From Candidatus Choladousia intestinavium (GTDB lineage Bacteria; Bacillota; Clostridia; Lachnospirales; Lachnospiraceae): DNA of 42,125 nt. The stretch covers positions 1-42,125 of the forward strand of contig DVGK01000007.1 in NCBI GenBank assembly GCA_018712785.1, read 5' to 3'. Positions 14,403 to 23,747 of the stretch are shown here, in pieces. The notes beneath the pieces are model-generated. The model saw only the letters and a list, made by a program, of their open reading frames with translations. It searched no databases and was not told the origin of the DNA. Position numbers and translations under genes: made by a program. Position 1 is the first letter of the stretch, and every line of letters begins with the position of its first letter.

Positions 14403-15758
14403 ATGGAGAAATTTTTTAAGTTGAAAGAAAACGGCACTACGTTTTCTACAGAGGTTGTGGCTGGCCTCACCACCTTTTTTACCATGGCCTACATCATTGC
14501 GGTGAATCCCAGTGTGCTGAGCCAGTCGGGAATGGAATGGGGCGCTGTATTCCTGGCGACGATTATCGCTTCCATCATCGGAACGATGGTAATGGGCCTA
14601 TTTGCCAACGTACCCTACGCCCAGGCTCCCGGTATGGGTTTAAACGCGTTCTTTGTATACACAGTGTGCTTTGGTCTGGGATTTACCTGGCAGCAGGCTC
14701 TGTCCATGGTTTTTATCTGTGGAATTTTTAACATTGTTATTACGGTAACAAAGGTCCGGAAATCTATTATCAAGGCGATTCCAACCAGTCTGCAGAATGC
14801 CATTGGCGGTGGTATCGGCGTGTTCGTGGCATACATCGGCCTTCTGAATGTGGGCATTATCAATTTTGACTCAGGCGTTCCGGCGATTGCCACCTTAAAT
14901 CAGCCGGCTTTCTGGCTGTTCCTGATCGGCCTTGTACTGACGATTGTGCTTCTTGTGTGCAACGTAAAGGGAGCTATCCTGATTGGCATTGTGATTACAG
15001 CTCTTCTGGGCATCCCTATGGGGGTAACCACCACCAGCGATTCCGTAAGCTTTACCGAGGCCTGCGCGGCGCTTCCCACCACCTTCGGCGCGATCTTCAC
15101 TTCCGAGGGCCTGCCCTCCCTGTTCAGTGATATGGCCAGGCTTCCCCTTGTGCTGGTGACGATCTTTGCTTTCAGTATCTCAGATACCTTTGATACCCTG
15201 GGCACCTTTATCGGAACCGGACGGCGCAGCGGCATCTTCAGTGCAGAGGATGAAAAAGCCATGGATTCTAGTTCAGGTTTTAAGTCAAAGATGGACAAGG
15301 CGCTGTTCGCGGATGCCATCGCCACCTCCATCGGTTCAATTTTCGGTACCTCCAATACCACTACTTTCGTAGAAAGCGCTTCCGGAATCGGTGCCGGCGG
15401 CCGTACCGGTCTTACTAGTGTGGTTGTGGCAATCTGCTTTGCTATCAGCGCGTTCTTAGCCACCTTCGTAAGCGCGATTCCCTCAGCGGCTACAGCGCCG
15501 GCACTGGTTGTAGTAGGAATTATGATGACCTCCGCGTTCAAGGAGATCCAGTGGGAGAATTTTTCAGAGGCTGTTCCGGCGTTCTTCGCAGGACTGTTCA
15601 TGGCTCTTTGCTACAGCATTTCCTACGGAATCGCTTTTGGATTTATCTCTTACTGCATCGTAAAGATCTGTAAAAAAGAGGCAAAAGGCATTCATCCGAT
15701 TCTCTGGGTGGCTACGCTCCTCTTTATCCTGAATTTTGTTCTTCTGGCCGTGATCTGA
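14403..15758 (+). CDS. NCS2 family purine (guanine/hypoxanthine) permease
   Basis: The 451-residue membrane protein has 12-14 hydrophobic segments and the AzgA/PbuG-type signatures: TMAYIIAVNPSVLSQSGM near the start, PGMGLNAFFVYTV at about residues 75-87, and TFVESASGIGAGGRTGL at about 320-336. Members import guanine and hypoxanthine, and sometimes adenine, by proton symport. GGAAGGAG lies before the start. It is a single gene ending at a terminator shared with argG. It may work with the nucleoside phosphorylase at 205-984, but nothing links their control. Confidence 0.93.
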   Translation: MEKFFKLKENGTTFSTEVVAGLTTFFTMAYIIAVNPSVLSQSGMEWGAVFLATIIASIIGTMVMGLFANVPYAQAPGMGLNAFFVYTVCFGLGFTWQQALSMVFICGIFNIVITVTKVRKSIIKAIPTSLQNAIGGGIGVFVAYIGLLNVGIINFDSGVPAIATLNQPAFWLFLIGLVLTIVLLVCNVKGAILIGIVITALLGIPMGVTTTSDSVSFTEACAALPTTFGAIFTSEGLPSLFSDMARLPLVLVTIFAFSISDTFDTLGTFIGTGRRSGIFSAEDEKAMDSSSGFKSKMDKALFADAIATSIGSIFGTSNTTTFVESASGIGAGGRTGLTSVVVAICFAISAFLATFVSAIPSAATAPALVVVGIMMTSAFKEIQWENFSEAVPAFFAGLFMALCYSISYGIAFGFISYCIVKICKKEAKGIHPILWVATLLFILNFVLLAVI

Positions 15759-15794
15759 TTCGGGCTGTTACATAGAAGAATGTGAAGAAAACCA

Positions 15795-15832
15795 AAAAGC
15801 CTTGCCTCTGCGTCAACAGAGACAAGGCTTTT
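15795..15832. terminator. Bidirectional terminator between the purine permease and argG
   Basis: AAAAGCCTTG (15795-15804) pairs with CAAGGCTTTT (15823-15832), and CTCTG with CAGAG continues the stem inside. It is flanked by A and T runs. Confidence 0.88.
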
Positions 15833-15844
15833 ATAAATTTAAAA

Positions 15845-17074
15845 TTAGTTCTGCTTATTTTTTGAAAGCTCAGCCATTTTCATAGCCCGAACCTTCAGGG
15901 GAAGCCCGAACAGGGTGATGAAACCGTCCGCGTCGTGATGGTCATACAGATCGCCGGTGGTAAAGCTTGCCAGAGACTCGCTGTACAGACTGTAGGGAGA
16001 GGTGGTTCCCGCTTTAATGATGTTACCTTTGTAAAGCTTAAACTTCACTTCGCCGGTCACATACTGCTGTGTCACATCCACAAAAGCCTGAATGGCCTCC
16101 CGAAGAGGAGTAAACCATTTTCCTTCATATACGATCTGGGCAAATTTATTCCCCATATCCTTCTTCGTCTCCATGGTAGCCCGGTCAAGAACCAGCTCCT
16201 CCAGCTGCTGGTGCGCTTCCATGAGAATGGTTCCTCCCGGCGTCTCATAAACGCCTCTGGATTTCATACCAACAACCCGGTTCTCCACGATGTCCACGAT
16301 GCCGATGCCGTGCTTTCCGCCAAGACGGTTCAGCTCTTTGATGATGTCGGAAACCTTCATTTCCTTTCCGTTGATGGATTTGGGAATACCGGCTTCAAAA
16401 GTCATGGTTACATATTCAGCCTCATCCGGAGCCTTCTCCGGCGTAACGCCCAGAACCAGAAGATGATCGTAATTCGGCTCGTTCGCCGGATCCTCCAGCT
16501 CAAGCCCTTCATGGCTGATATGCCACAGGTTCCGGTCGCGGCTGTAGCTGCTGTCTGTGGAAAAGGGAAGATCGATCCCATGCTGCTTACAGTATTCGAT
16601 CTCGTCTTCACGGGACTGCATAGTCCATACATCTGTCATACGCCAGGGAGCGATTACCTTCAGGTCAGGAGCCAGAGCCTTAATGCTCAGTTCAAACCGG
16701 ATCTGGTCGTTGCCTTTTCCGGTAGCGCCGTGGCAGATGGCGGAAGCCCCTTCCTTGCGGGCGATTTCCACCAGCTTCTTGGCAATGGCAGGACGCGCCA
16801 TGGAAGTTCCCAGAAGGTATTTGTTCTCATACACAGCGCCGGCTTTTACGCAGGGCATAATGTAATTGTCGCAGAAATCATCAATGATATTTTCAATGTA
16901 TAATTTGGAGGCTCCGGAAAGCTTCGCTCTTTCATCCAGGCCATCCAGTTCATTTCCCTGGCCGCAGTCTACGCAGCAGCAGATTACTTCATAGCCAAAA
17001 TGCTCCTTCAGCCATGGAATGATGGCAGTGGTGTCAAGTCCTCCGGAATAGGCCAGAACAACTTTTTCTTTCAT
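15845..17074 (-). CDS. argG: Argininosuccinate synthase
   Basis: The 409-residue enzyme joins citrulline and aspartate with ATP to give argininosuccinate, the penultimate step to arginine. The ATP-binding PP-loop is AYSGGLDT at residues 8-15, and the family segments GATGKGNDQIRFE and APWR are present. Length is normal. It lies opposite argCJBD, sharing a regulatory region of about 240 bases. argH, which normally follows, is not in this window. GGGAGG lies upstream of the start. Confidence 0.97.
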   Translation of the reverse strand: MKEKVVLAYSGGLDTTAIIPWLKEHFGYEVICCCVDCGQGNELDGLDERAKLSGASKLYIENIIDDFCDNYIMPCVKAGAVYENKYLLGTSMARPAIAKKLVEIARKEGASAICHGATGKGNDQIRFELSIKALAPDLKVIAPWRMTDVWTMQSREDEIEYCKQHGIDLPFSTDSSYSRDRNLWHISHEGLELEDPANEPNYDHLLVLGVTPEKAPDEAEYVTMTFEAGIPKSINGKEMKVSDIIKELNRLGGKHGIGIVDIVENRVVGMKSRGVYETPGGTILMEAHQQLEELVLDRATMETKKDMGNKFAQIVYEGKWFTPLREAIQAFVDVTQQYVTGEVKFKLYKGNIIKAGTTSPYSLYSESLASFTTGDLYDHHDADGFITLFGLPLKVRAMKMAELSKNKQN

Positions 17075-17141
17075 AAAATAATTCCTCCCAAAGTCTGTAT
17101 TTTATCCTCTTGTCTGGAAACGCAGGGGATTTCCTTACGAT

Positions 17142-17170
17142 ACTATAGCGCACTTGTCATAAATATGCAA
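17142..17170 (-). promoter_or_regulatory. argG promoter
   Basis: On the minus strand TTGCAT (17165-17170) and TATAGT (17142-17147) are 17 bp apart. A weak ARG-box-like sequence (TGCATATTTATGAC) overlaps the -35. Confidence 0.6.
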
Positions 17171-17205
17171 GCGTATTTTTCGGAATTGTGGAAAATGAAA
17201 AGAAT

Positions 17206-17243
17206 GATGAATAATATACGTAGATGCTGAATAAAAATACAAG
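17206..17243. promoter_or_regulatory. Tandem ARG-box-like operators
   Basis: Two 18-base sequences, each containing TGAATAA followed by ATAC (17206-17223 and 17226-17243), are separated by two bases. This matches the ArgR/AhrC pattern of paired boxes with two- or three-base spacing. They lie between the divergent argG and argC promoters, just upstream of the argC -35. ArgR itself is not in the window. Confidence 0.6.
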
Positions 17244-17252
17244 AAAAAACTC

Positions 17253-17281
17253 TTTACTTAAAAGAAAGCTTGGTATATGAT
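17253..17281 (+). promoter_or_regulatory. argC promoter
   Basis: TTTACT (17253-17258) and TATGAT (17276-17281) are 17 bp apart, about 37 bases before the argC start codon. Confidence 0.6.
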
Positions 17282-17317
17282 TAGAGAAATACTTATGAGC
17301 GCAGGGAGGGAAAACCC

Positions 17318-18361
17318 ATGATACGGGCGGGAATTATCGGAGCGACAGGATATGCGGGAGGAGAGCTGGTGCGTCTTCTCCTGGGACACAGGGAGACGGA
17401 GATCGTCTGGTACGGTTCCAGAAGCTATGTAGGGGAAGCGTACGCCTCCATTTATCAGAACATGTTTCAGCTGGTGGAGGCTGAATGTCTGGATGACAAT
17501 ATGGAAGAGCTGGCAGCCAAAGCCGACGTGATTTTTACTGCTACCCCCCAGGGATTGTGTGCTTCACTGATAAAGGAAGAGATTCTGCGAAACACAAAGG
17601 TTATTGATCTGAGCGCGGATTTCCGGCTGAAGGATGTAAAAATATACGAGGAATGGTATAAGCTGAAGCACCAGGCGCCGGAATATCTCGATGAGGCAGT
17701 TTACGGACTGTGTGAGATCAACAGAGAACAGGTAAGAGAGGCCAGACTGGTGGCTAACCCGGGCTGCTATCCTACCTGCAGCATTCTGTCTCTGTATCCT
17801 CTTTTAACGGAAGGACTGGCGGACTCGTCTACCGTGATTATTGACGCAAAGTCAGGAACCTCCGGAGCAGGGAGAGGGGCGAAGACGGACAATCTGTTCT
17901 GCGAAGTAAATGAAAATATAAAGGCTTACGGAGTAGCTTCCCACCGACACACGCCGGAGATTGAAGAGCAGCTAAGCTATGCCGCGGGAGAGCCGGTAAC
18001 GCTGACCTTTACCCCCCATCTGGTTCCCATGAACCGGGGGATTCTGGTGACGGCTTATGCCTCTATAGCAAATAGAAAAATTACGGAGGAGGAGATCCGG
18101 GAGATTTACAGGAAATACTATGATTCCGAATTTTTCGTGCGCCTTCTTCCACAGGGGGTATGCCCTCAGACGAAATGGGTGGAGGGAAGCAATTTTGTAG
18201 ATGTAAATGTGAAGCTGGATCCCAGGACAGGCCGGGTCATTGTGATGGGAGCCATGGATAATCTGGTAAAGGGAGCCGCCGGACAGGCCGTACAGAATAT
18301 GAATCTCATGTTCGGTCTGGAAGAGAGAACCGGTTTGATGCAGGCACCCATGTTTCCATAG
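17318..18361 (+). CDS. argC: N-acetyl-gamma-glutamyl-phosphate reductase
   Basis: The 347-residue NADPH-dependent enzyme reduces N-acetylglutamyl phosphate to the semialdehyde, the third step of ornithine synthesis. The dinucleotide site GIIGATGYAGGELVRLL lies at residues 5-21. The catalytic cysteine is in NPGCYPT (Cys150). GCAGGGAGGG lies before the start. It is the first gene of argCJBD and is followed after 14 bases by argJ, consistent with one transcript. Confidence 0.97.
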   Translation: MIRAGIIGATGYAGGELVRLLLGHRETEIVWYGSRSYVGEAYASIYQNMFQLVEAECLDDNMEELAAKADVIFTATPQGLCASLIKEEILRNTKVIDLSADFRLKDVKIYEEWYKLKHQAPEYLDEAVYGLCEINREQVREARLVANPGCYPTCSILSLYPLLTEGLADSSTVIIDAKSGTSGAGRGAKTDNLFCEVNENIKAYGVASHRHTPEIEEQLSYAAGEPVTLTFTPHLVPMNRGILVTAYASIANRKITEEEIREIYRKYYDSEFFVRLLPQGVCPQTKWVEGSNFVDVNVKLDPRTGRVIVMGAMDNLVKGAAGQAVQNMNLMFGLEERTGLMQAPMFP

Positions 18362-18375
18362 AGGAGGAGAAGAGT

Positions 18376-19596
18376 ATGAAAAAGACAGAGGGAGGCGTAA
18401 CGGCACCCCGGGGATTTCTGGCGGCAGGAGCTGCCGCAGGGATTAAGAAAAACCAAAAGGACATGGCGATGATTTACAGCCGGAAACCCTGCCGGGCAGC
18501 CGGAACCTTTACAAAGAACCTTGTCAAAGCGGCTCCCGTAAAGTGGGATCAGGAAGTGGTCTATGAAGGCGGGACCGTACAGGCTGTGGTAGTAAACAGC
18601 GGCGTGGCCAACGCCTGCACCGGCAAGGAGGGATACGACTGCTGCCTGGAAACGGCCAGGAAGGCAGCTTTGGAGCTGAATCTCACTTACGATCAGGTGC
18701 TGGTGGCCTCCACCGGCGTCATCGGCGCGCAGATTCCCGTAGAGAAGATAAAAAAAGGGATTGAGATGATGGTTCCGCTCCTTTCGGAGAGCCGGGAGGC
18801 AGGGGAGATGGCCGCGGAGGCCATTATGACCACCGATACAGTAAAGAAGGAGATTGCGGTAAGCTTTGAGCTTGGAGGAAAAACCGTAACCCTGGGGGGC
18901 ATGTGCAAGGGATCCGGCATGATTCATCCCAATATGTGTACCATGCTGAGCTTTCTGACCACAGACGCCTGCATTTCCAAGGAGATGCTTCAGAAGGCAT
19001 TAAGCGCCAGTGTGGAAGACACCTATAATATGGTGTCCGTGGACGGAGATACCTCCACCAATGATACGGTGCTGCTTCTGGCAAACGGCATGGCGGAAAA
19101 CCCGGAGATCACCGAAGAAGGGGAGGAATATCGCGCTTTCCTTCAGGCGTTGAACCAGGTGAATACGTGTCTGGCAAAGCAGATTGCCGGAGACGGTGAG
19201 GGAGCCACAGCGCTTTTTGAAGTGAAGGTAATCGGGGCCGCCGAAAAAGAACAGGCAGTGACTCTGAGCAAGTCCATTATTACCTCGAATCTTACTAAGG
19301 CCGCTATTTTCGGTCATGACGCCAACTGGGGAAGGATTCTCTGCGCCATGGGATACTCAGGAGCCCGGTTTGATCCGGATAAGGTGGATCTGTATTTTGA
19401 AAGCGCAGCCGGCAGGCTCAAAATTATAGAGAATGGTGTGTCCACCGGCTACAGCGAGGAAGAGGCTACCAGGATTCTTTCCGAAAAAGAGGTGACGGCT
19501 GTGGCGGATCTGAAGATGGGAGAAGCCTCAGCTACGGCCTGGGGCTGTGATCTCACTTATGATTATGTGAAGATTAATGCGGACTACCGTTCCTGA
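18376..19596 (+). CDS. argJ: Bifunctional glutamate N-acetyltransferase/ornithine acetyltransferase
   Basis: ArgJ recycles the acetyl group from N-acetylornithine to glutamate, and the bifunctional form also makes N-acetylglutamate from acetyl-CoA. The 406-residue precursor cleaves itself before a conserved threonine. Here that site reads KGSGMIHPNMCTMLSF, with Thr189 as the expected nucleophile. The residue before it is cysteine, where alanine is the common choice. Whether this copy is mono- or bifunctional cannot be decided from sequence. No argA or argE is seen nearby, in line with the cyclic pathway. Confidence 0.96.
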   Translation: MKKTEGGVTAPRGFLAAGAAAGIKKNQKDMAMIYSRKPCRAAGTFTKNLVKAAPVKWDQEVVYEGGTVQAVVVNSGVANACTGKEGYDCCLETARKAALELNLTYDQVLVASTGVIGAQIPVEKIKKGIEMMVPLLSESREAGEMAAEAIMTTDTVKKEIAVSFELGGKTVTLGGMCKGSGMIHPNMCTMLSFLTTDACISKEMLQKALSASVEDTYNMVSVDGDTSTNDTVLLLANGMAENPEITEEGEEYRAFLQALNQVNTCLAKQIAGDGEGATALFEVKVIGAAEKEQAVTLSKSIITSNLTKAAIFGHDANWGRILCAMGYSGARFDPDKVDLYFESAAGRLKIIENGVSTGYSEEEATRILSEKEVTAVADLKMGEASATAWGCDLTYDYVKINADYRS

Positions 19597-19613
19597 ACGG
19601 GATAGAAAAAGGC

Positions 19614-19628
19614 GCTGCTCACAGCAGC
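19614..19628 (+). other. Short hairpin in the argJ-argB gap
   Basis: GCTGCT (19614-19619) pairs with AGCAGC (19623-19628) around a 3-base loop, without a U-run. It may affect message stability in the arg operon. A terminator is unlikely. Confidence 0.35.
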
Positions 19629-19666
19629 CGGAAAACGGAAATGTAAGAAAGAGAAGGTAAGAAGAG

Positions 19667-20569
19667 ATGGAATCAACAATGGAATTATGGCTTCAGAAAG
19701 CGAATGTGCTGATTGAGGCCCTGCCTTATATCCAGCGTTTTCACGGAAAGACAATTGTGGTGAAGTACGGCGGAAGCGCCATGGTGGAGCATGAGCTGAA
19801 GAAAAGCGTTATCCGTGACGTTGCCCTTCTGAAGCTGGTAGGCTTCCGGCCTATCATTGTCCACGGAGGCGGAAAGGATGTGACCAAATGGATTCACAGA
19901 CTGGGACTGGAGACGAAGTTTGTCAATGGCCTGCGGGTAACGGACCAGGAAACCATGGAAGTGGCGGAGATGGTTCTGAATAAGATTAATAAGGGCCTGG
20001 TTTCCATGATGGAAAAGGTAGGCTTGAAGGCGGTGGGCATCAGCGGCAAGGACGGAACCGTGCTGAAGGTGAGGAAAAAGCTGGCGGACGGTCAGGATAT
20101 CGGCTTTGTCGGTGAAGTGAAGGAGGTGAACACCTCGCTTCTGAACACTCTGCTGGAGAATGATTTTATTCCTGTGATCTGTCCGGTTGGCTCAGATGAC
20201 GAGTACCATTCCTACAACATAAACGCGGACGATGCGGCATGCGCCATCGCCAAAGCGGTCAAGGCGGCAAAGCTGGCCTTCCTTACAGATATAGAAGGCG
20301 TTTACCGGGATCCTCTGGACAAGTCTTCTCTGATCAGTGAACTGTCTGTGCCAGAGGCCAAGGAATTTTTAAAGAGCGGAGGCGCCAGCGGCGGCATGCT
20401 GCCCAAGCTGCAGAACTGCATTGACGCCATTGAGGCGGGGGTTTCCAGAGTTCATATTCTGGATGGAAGAATTGAACACTGCCTGCTGCTGGAGTTCTTT
20501 ACAAATAAAGGAATCGGAACGGCCATTATCGGAGATCAGGAAGAGCGGTACTATCAATCAGAGAAGTGA
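19667..20569 (+). CDS. argB: Acetylglutamate kinase
   Basis: The 300-residue amino acid kinase phosphorylates N-acetylglutamate with [12 protein letters not shown] (about residues 32-40) and HGGGKDV (about 66-72) are the conserved ATP- and substrate-binding glycine loops, and [12 protein letters not shown] lies at about 183-194. The N-terminal helix before the domain is the type found in hexameric, arginine-inhibited enzymes, so feedback inhibition is likely. The start at 19667 is used; ATG 19682 is a close alternative. Confidence 0.96.
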   Translation: MESTMELWLQKANVLIEALPYIQRFHGKTIVVKYGGSAMVEHELKKSVIRDVALLKLVGFRPIIVHGGGKDVTKWIHRLGLETKFVNGLRVTDQETMEVAEMVLNKINKGLVSMMEKVGLKAVGISGKDGTVLKVRKKLADGQDIGFVGEVKEVNTSLLNTLLENDFIPVICPVGSDDEYHSYNINADDAACAIAKAVKAAKLAFLTDIEGVYRDPLDKSSLISELSVPEAKEFLKSGGASGGMLPKLQNCIDAIEAGVSRVHILDGRIEHCLLLEFFTNKGIGTAIIGDQEERYYQSEK

Positions 20570-20601
20570 TCCTGGCGGCGGCAGAACGCAGGAGAGGAGA
20601 G

Positions 20602-21795
20602 ATGAGGATGAACAACAGTGAATATATAGAACGGGCGGAGCAGGTGCTTCTGCACACGTATAACCGCTTCCCCGTTGTTCTGGAAAAAGGCAGGGGAGTC
20701 TGGCTTGAGGATGTAGAGGGAAAGAAGTATCTGGATTTCGGAGCCGGCATTGCGGTGTGCGCTCTGGGATATGGAGATGAAGAGTATCAGAAGGCTCTGG
20801 AGAGCCAGATTTCCAAAATTCTGCATATCTCTAACCTGTATTATTCCATCCCTCTGACAGAGGCAGCGGAAAAGCTTGTAAAGGCCAGCGGCATGAGCCG
20901 GGTGTTTTTTACCAACAGCGGGGCGGAGGCCATAGAGGGAGCTATTAAGGCGGCCAGAAAGTATGCTTACGCGCGGGATGGAAGAACGGGACATGAGATC
21001 ATTGCCATGGAACACTCCTTTCACGGAAGAAGCATCGGGGCGCTGTCTGTGACAGGAAACGACCATTACCAGGAGCCCTTCCGGCCCCTGATGGGAGGCG
21101 TCCGGTTTGCCAGGTTTAATGACCTGGAGAGTGTGAAAGAGCAGGTGACAGAAAACACCTGTGCCATTATCCTGGAGACCGTCCAGGGAGAGGGCGGAAT
21201 TTTCCCGGCGGATCCGGGATTTTTGAAAGGGATAAAGAAGATCTGCGAAGAAAGAGATATCCTTCTGATTCTGGATGAAATTCAGTGCGGCATGGGGAGG
21301 ACCGGAAGCTGGTTCGCCTGGCAGCAGTACGGGGTGGAGCCCGATATTATGACCTGCGCCAAGGCCCTGGGCTGCGGCGTCCCGGTAGGGGCTTTCGTGT
21401 TAAACGAGAAAACAGCCGGGGCTTCCCTGGCACCGGGAGACCACGGCACCACTTATGGAGGAAATCCTTTGGCCTGCGCAGCTGTCCTGGCTGTGTTTGA
21501 TCTTTTTGAGCAGCGGGGAATCCTCTCTCATGTGAGAGAAACAGCCCCCTATCTGGAGCAGAAGCTGGATGAGCTTGTGAAAAAATACGATTTCCTGAAA
21601 GAGCGCCGGGGAATGGGGCTGATGCAGGGACTTCAGGTGGAAGAGCGGCCTGTGGGCGAGATTCTTCAGAATGCGCTGAAAAACGGACTCATTGTATTAA
21701 GCGCCGGAGAAAATGTGCTTCGCTTCGTACCGCCGCTTATCATTACAAAAGATCATATAGATGAGATGATACGACGGCTGGAATCGTCCTTCTAG
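20602..21795 (+). CDS. argD: Acetylornithine aminotransferase
   Basis: The class III PLP aminotransferase of 397 residues converts N-acetylglutamate semialdehyde to N-acetylornithine using glutamate. Typical features are FTNSGAEAIEGAIKAARK, the LILDEIQCGMGRTG strand with the PLP aspartate, and the cofactor lysine in TCAKALGCGVP. AGGAGAGGAG suits either ATG 20602 or ATG 20608. An in-frame GTG at 20566 overlaps argB but lacks a matching family sequence. It ends the argCJBD operon; argF is not present here. Confidence 0.95.
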   Translation: MRMNNSEYIERAEQVLLHTYNRFPVVLEKGRGVWLEDVEGKKYLDFGAGIAVCALGYGDEEYQKALESQISKILHISNLYYSIPLTEAAEKLVKASGMSRVFFTNSGAEAIEGAIKAARKYAYARDGRTGHEIIAMEHSFHGRSIGALSVTGNDHYQEPFRPLMGGVRFARFNDLESVKEQVTENTCAIILETVQGEGGIFPADPGFLKGIKKICEERDILLILDEIQCGMGRTGSWFAWQQYGVEPDIMTCAKALGCGVPVGAFVLNEKTAGASLAPGDHGTTYGGNPLACAAVLAVFDLFEQRGILSHVRETAPYLEQKLDELVKKYDFLKERRGMGLMQGLQVEERPVGEILQNALKNGLIVLSAGENVLRFVPPLIITKDHIDEMIRRLESSF

Positions 21796-21899
21796 GCTCC
21801 TGCATAATTTCAGAAAAACTGCGCATTCTTAAAGAAAAAGGAAACTTAGGGCGGCCGTATGGCAGCGCTTTAAGAATTCGTGCGGGAGAGGTGCTGTTT

Positions 21900-22328
21900 A
21901 TGCTGGGAATTTTAATTGCTTTATTGTCGGGAACTCTGATGAGTGTACAGGGAGTCTTTAATACAGAGGTAACAAAGCAGACGAGCCTTTGGGTGTCGTC
22001 TGCTTTTGTGCAGTTTACGGCGCTGCTGGTCTGTCTGGCCGCCTGGGCTGTGACAGACCGGACAAGCTTTGCCGGGCTGTTCAGCGTGGATCCCAAGTAC
22101 ATGCTGCTTTCCGGTGTGTTGGGAGCGGTGATTACCATTACTGTGGTAAAGAGTATGGGTGCTCTGGGGCCTGCCAGAGCGGCTATGCTGATTGTGATCG
22201 CGCAGCTGATCGTGGCTTATCTGATCGAGCTGTTCGGAATGTTCGGCGTGGAAAAGCAGCCTCTGGAGTGGAGAAGGGTGCTTGGAATGGCAGTCTCTAT
22301 CGCAGGGATCGTGATCTTTAAAATGTAA
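21900..22328 (+). CDS. YdcZ/DMT-type small membrane protein (DUF606)
   Basis: The 142-residue protein has about four to five membrane helices, beginning MLGILIALLSGTLMSVQGVFNTEV and ending in a helix after KQPLEWRRVLGM. This matches the YdcZ family, half-size relatives of drug/metabolite transporters that probably work as dimers. The substrate is unknown. GAGGTG six bases upstream selects ATG 21900. It is a short single gene between the arg operon and the comEA promoter. Confidence 0.8.
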   Translation: MLGILIALLSGTLMSVQGVFNTEVTKQTSLWVSSAFVQFTALLVCLAAWAVTDRTSFAGLFSVDPKYMLLSGVLGAVITITVVKSMGALGPARAAMLIVIAQLIVAYLIELFGMFGVEKQPLEWRRVLGMAVSIAGIVIFKM

Positions 22329-22336
22329 AAAATGGG

Positions 22337-22365
22337 TTGCAAGTTCCCTCGTTTCTCGTTAAAAT
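22337..22365 (+). promoter_or_regulatory. Promoter of the comEA operon
   Basis: TTGCAA (22337-22342) and TAAAAT (22360-22365) are 17 bp apart, about 50 bases before comEA. Confidence 0.6.
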
Positions 22366-22415
22366 AGAAGAATGCACAGGGGATAAGGGCATTCGTCCGC
22401 AGGTGCGGGATAAAT

Positions 22416-23045
22416 ATGAAGAAAATGAGAGGGCTGGCAGTGCCGGCATTGTTTGCTGCAGCTTTTTTAGCAGGATGCGGGAAAGAGCCGGTTTATGAGA
22501 TTTCGGCGGGAGAAGAGAGTGCTTCTTCCAGGCAGGAGACAGAGGGCTCTTTGCGGGAGTCGGAAGAAGCTTATGAGTCCCAGGCGCCGGAGCAGCTTTA
22601 CGTCTATGTGTGCGGCGCGGTGAATTCCCCTGGCGTTTACCGGTTTGCACCGGAAACGAGGGTCTACGAGGCAGTCGACCAGGCAGGAGGATTTGCCCCG
22701 GACGCTGACCAGGAGTGGCTGAATCAGGCAGAGCTGGTCACAGACGGGCAGAAGCTCTACATTTATACAGAAGCGGAAACGAGACAGATGGAGGAAGCCG
22801 GTCAGACAGCCTGGTTGACAGAAGCACCAGGCGGCGGGGAAGAGACGGAACAGGAAAAGGTGAACTTAAATACCGCGGATCGGGAGCTTCTGATGACGCT
22901 TCCGGGAATCGGCGAAGCCAAGGCGGACGCCATTGTGCAGTACCGGACAGAGAACGGGCCGTTTTCGGCTGTTGAAGATATATTGCAGGTTTCAGGAATA
23001 AAGGATGCCGTATTTTCAAAAATAAAGGACCAGATTACGGTATAA
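22416..23045 (+). CDS. comEA: ComEA-like DNA-uptake lipoprotein
   Basis: The 209-residue protein has a lipoprotein signal (LAGC, Cys21), an acidic linker, an SLBB domain (YVYVCGAVNSPGVYRF, about residues 66-125) and a C-terminal double helix-hairpin-helix (VNLNTADRELLMTLPGIGEAKA, about 148-209) that binds double-stranded DNA. ComEA hands DNA to the ComEC channel at the cell surface. B. subtilis ComEA is held by a membrane helix, whereas this copy appears lipid-anchored. The gene starts a run that ends in comEC. The ribosome binding site is weak. Confidence 0.92.
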   Translation: MKKMRGLAVPALFAAAFLAGCGKEPVYEISAGEESASSRQETEGSLRESEEAYESQAPEQLYVYVCGAVNSPGVYRFAPETRVYEAVDQAGGFAPDADQEWLNQAELVTDGQKLYIYTEAETRQMEEAGQTAWLTEAPGGGEETEQEKVNLNTADRELLMTLPGIGEAKADAIVQYRTENGPFSAVEDILQVSGIKDAVFSKIKDQITV

Positions 23046-23057
23046 AGGAGTAGAGAT

Positions 23058-23747
23058 ATGGGAAAAAAGGTATTAGTTGTCGATGATGAGAAGTTAATCG
23101 TTAAGGGGATCCGTTTCAGCCTTGAGCAGGATGACATGGAGGTGGACTGCGCCTACGACGGCGAAGAGGCTGTGCGCATGGCGAAGGAAAAGAACTATGA
23201 TATTATTCTCCTTGATCTGATGCTTCCGAAGCTGGATGGTCTTGAGGTATGCCAGCAGATCCGGGAATTCTCGGATGTGCCTATTGTCATGCTCACAGCC
23301 AAGGGGGACGATATGGATAAGATTCTTGGACTGGAGTACGGAGCGGACGATTATATTACCAAGCCTTTTAACATCCTTGAGGTGAAGGCAAGGCTGAAGG
23401 CCATCATCCGGCGTACCTCCCAGAAGCAGCCGGCGGAACGGAAGGGACGGATCGTGGAAGTAGGAGATCTGGTTCTGGACTGCGAGGGCCGGAGAGTTAA
23501 GGTGGCAGGAAAGGAAGTGAACCTGACTGCCAAAGAGTTTGATGTGCTGGAGCTTTTGGTATTTAACCCGAACAAAGTATACAGCAGAGAAAATCTGCTG
23601 AATATTGTATGGGGCTATGAGTATCCGGGAGATGTGCGCACCGTAGATGTGCACATCCGAAGGCTTCGTGAGAAGATTGAGGCAAATCCAAGCGAACCGA
23701 AGTACGTACATACGAAGTGGGGAGTGGGTTATTATTTCCAGCATTAA
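23058..23747 (+). CDS. OmpR/PhoB-family response regulator
   Basis: The 229-residue protein has a receiver domain (phosphorylated Asp53 in LLDLMLPKLDG, switch lysine in ITKPF) and a C-terminal winged helix (about 130-229) with the usual DVRTVDVHIRRLR recognition helix and WGVGYYF end. It resembles WalR/PhoP proteins. It starts 12 bases after comEA and its partner kinase follows directly. Targets are unknown; the neighbouring lipoprotein and competence genes are candidates. Confidence 0.95.
   Translation: MGKKVLVVDDEKLIVKGIRFSLEQDDMEVDCAYDGEEAVRMAKEKNYDIILLDLMLPKLDGLEVCQQIREFSDVPIVMLTAKGDDMDKILGLEYGADDYITKPFNILEVKARLKAIIRRTSQKQPAERKGRIVEVGDLVLDCEGRRVKVAGKEVNLTAKEFDVLELLVFNPNKVYSRENLLNIVWGYEYPGDVRTVDVHIRRLREKIEANPSEPKYVHTKWGVGYYFQH

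Noticed and set aside
15935-16903. 322-codon + strand frame opposite argG
   Set aside because: argG is intact and conserved on the other strand. This frame has no motif or start signal.
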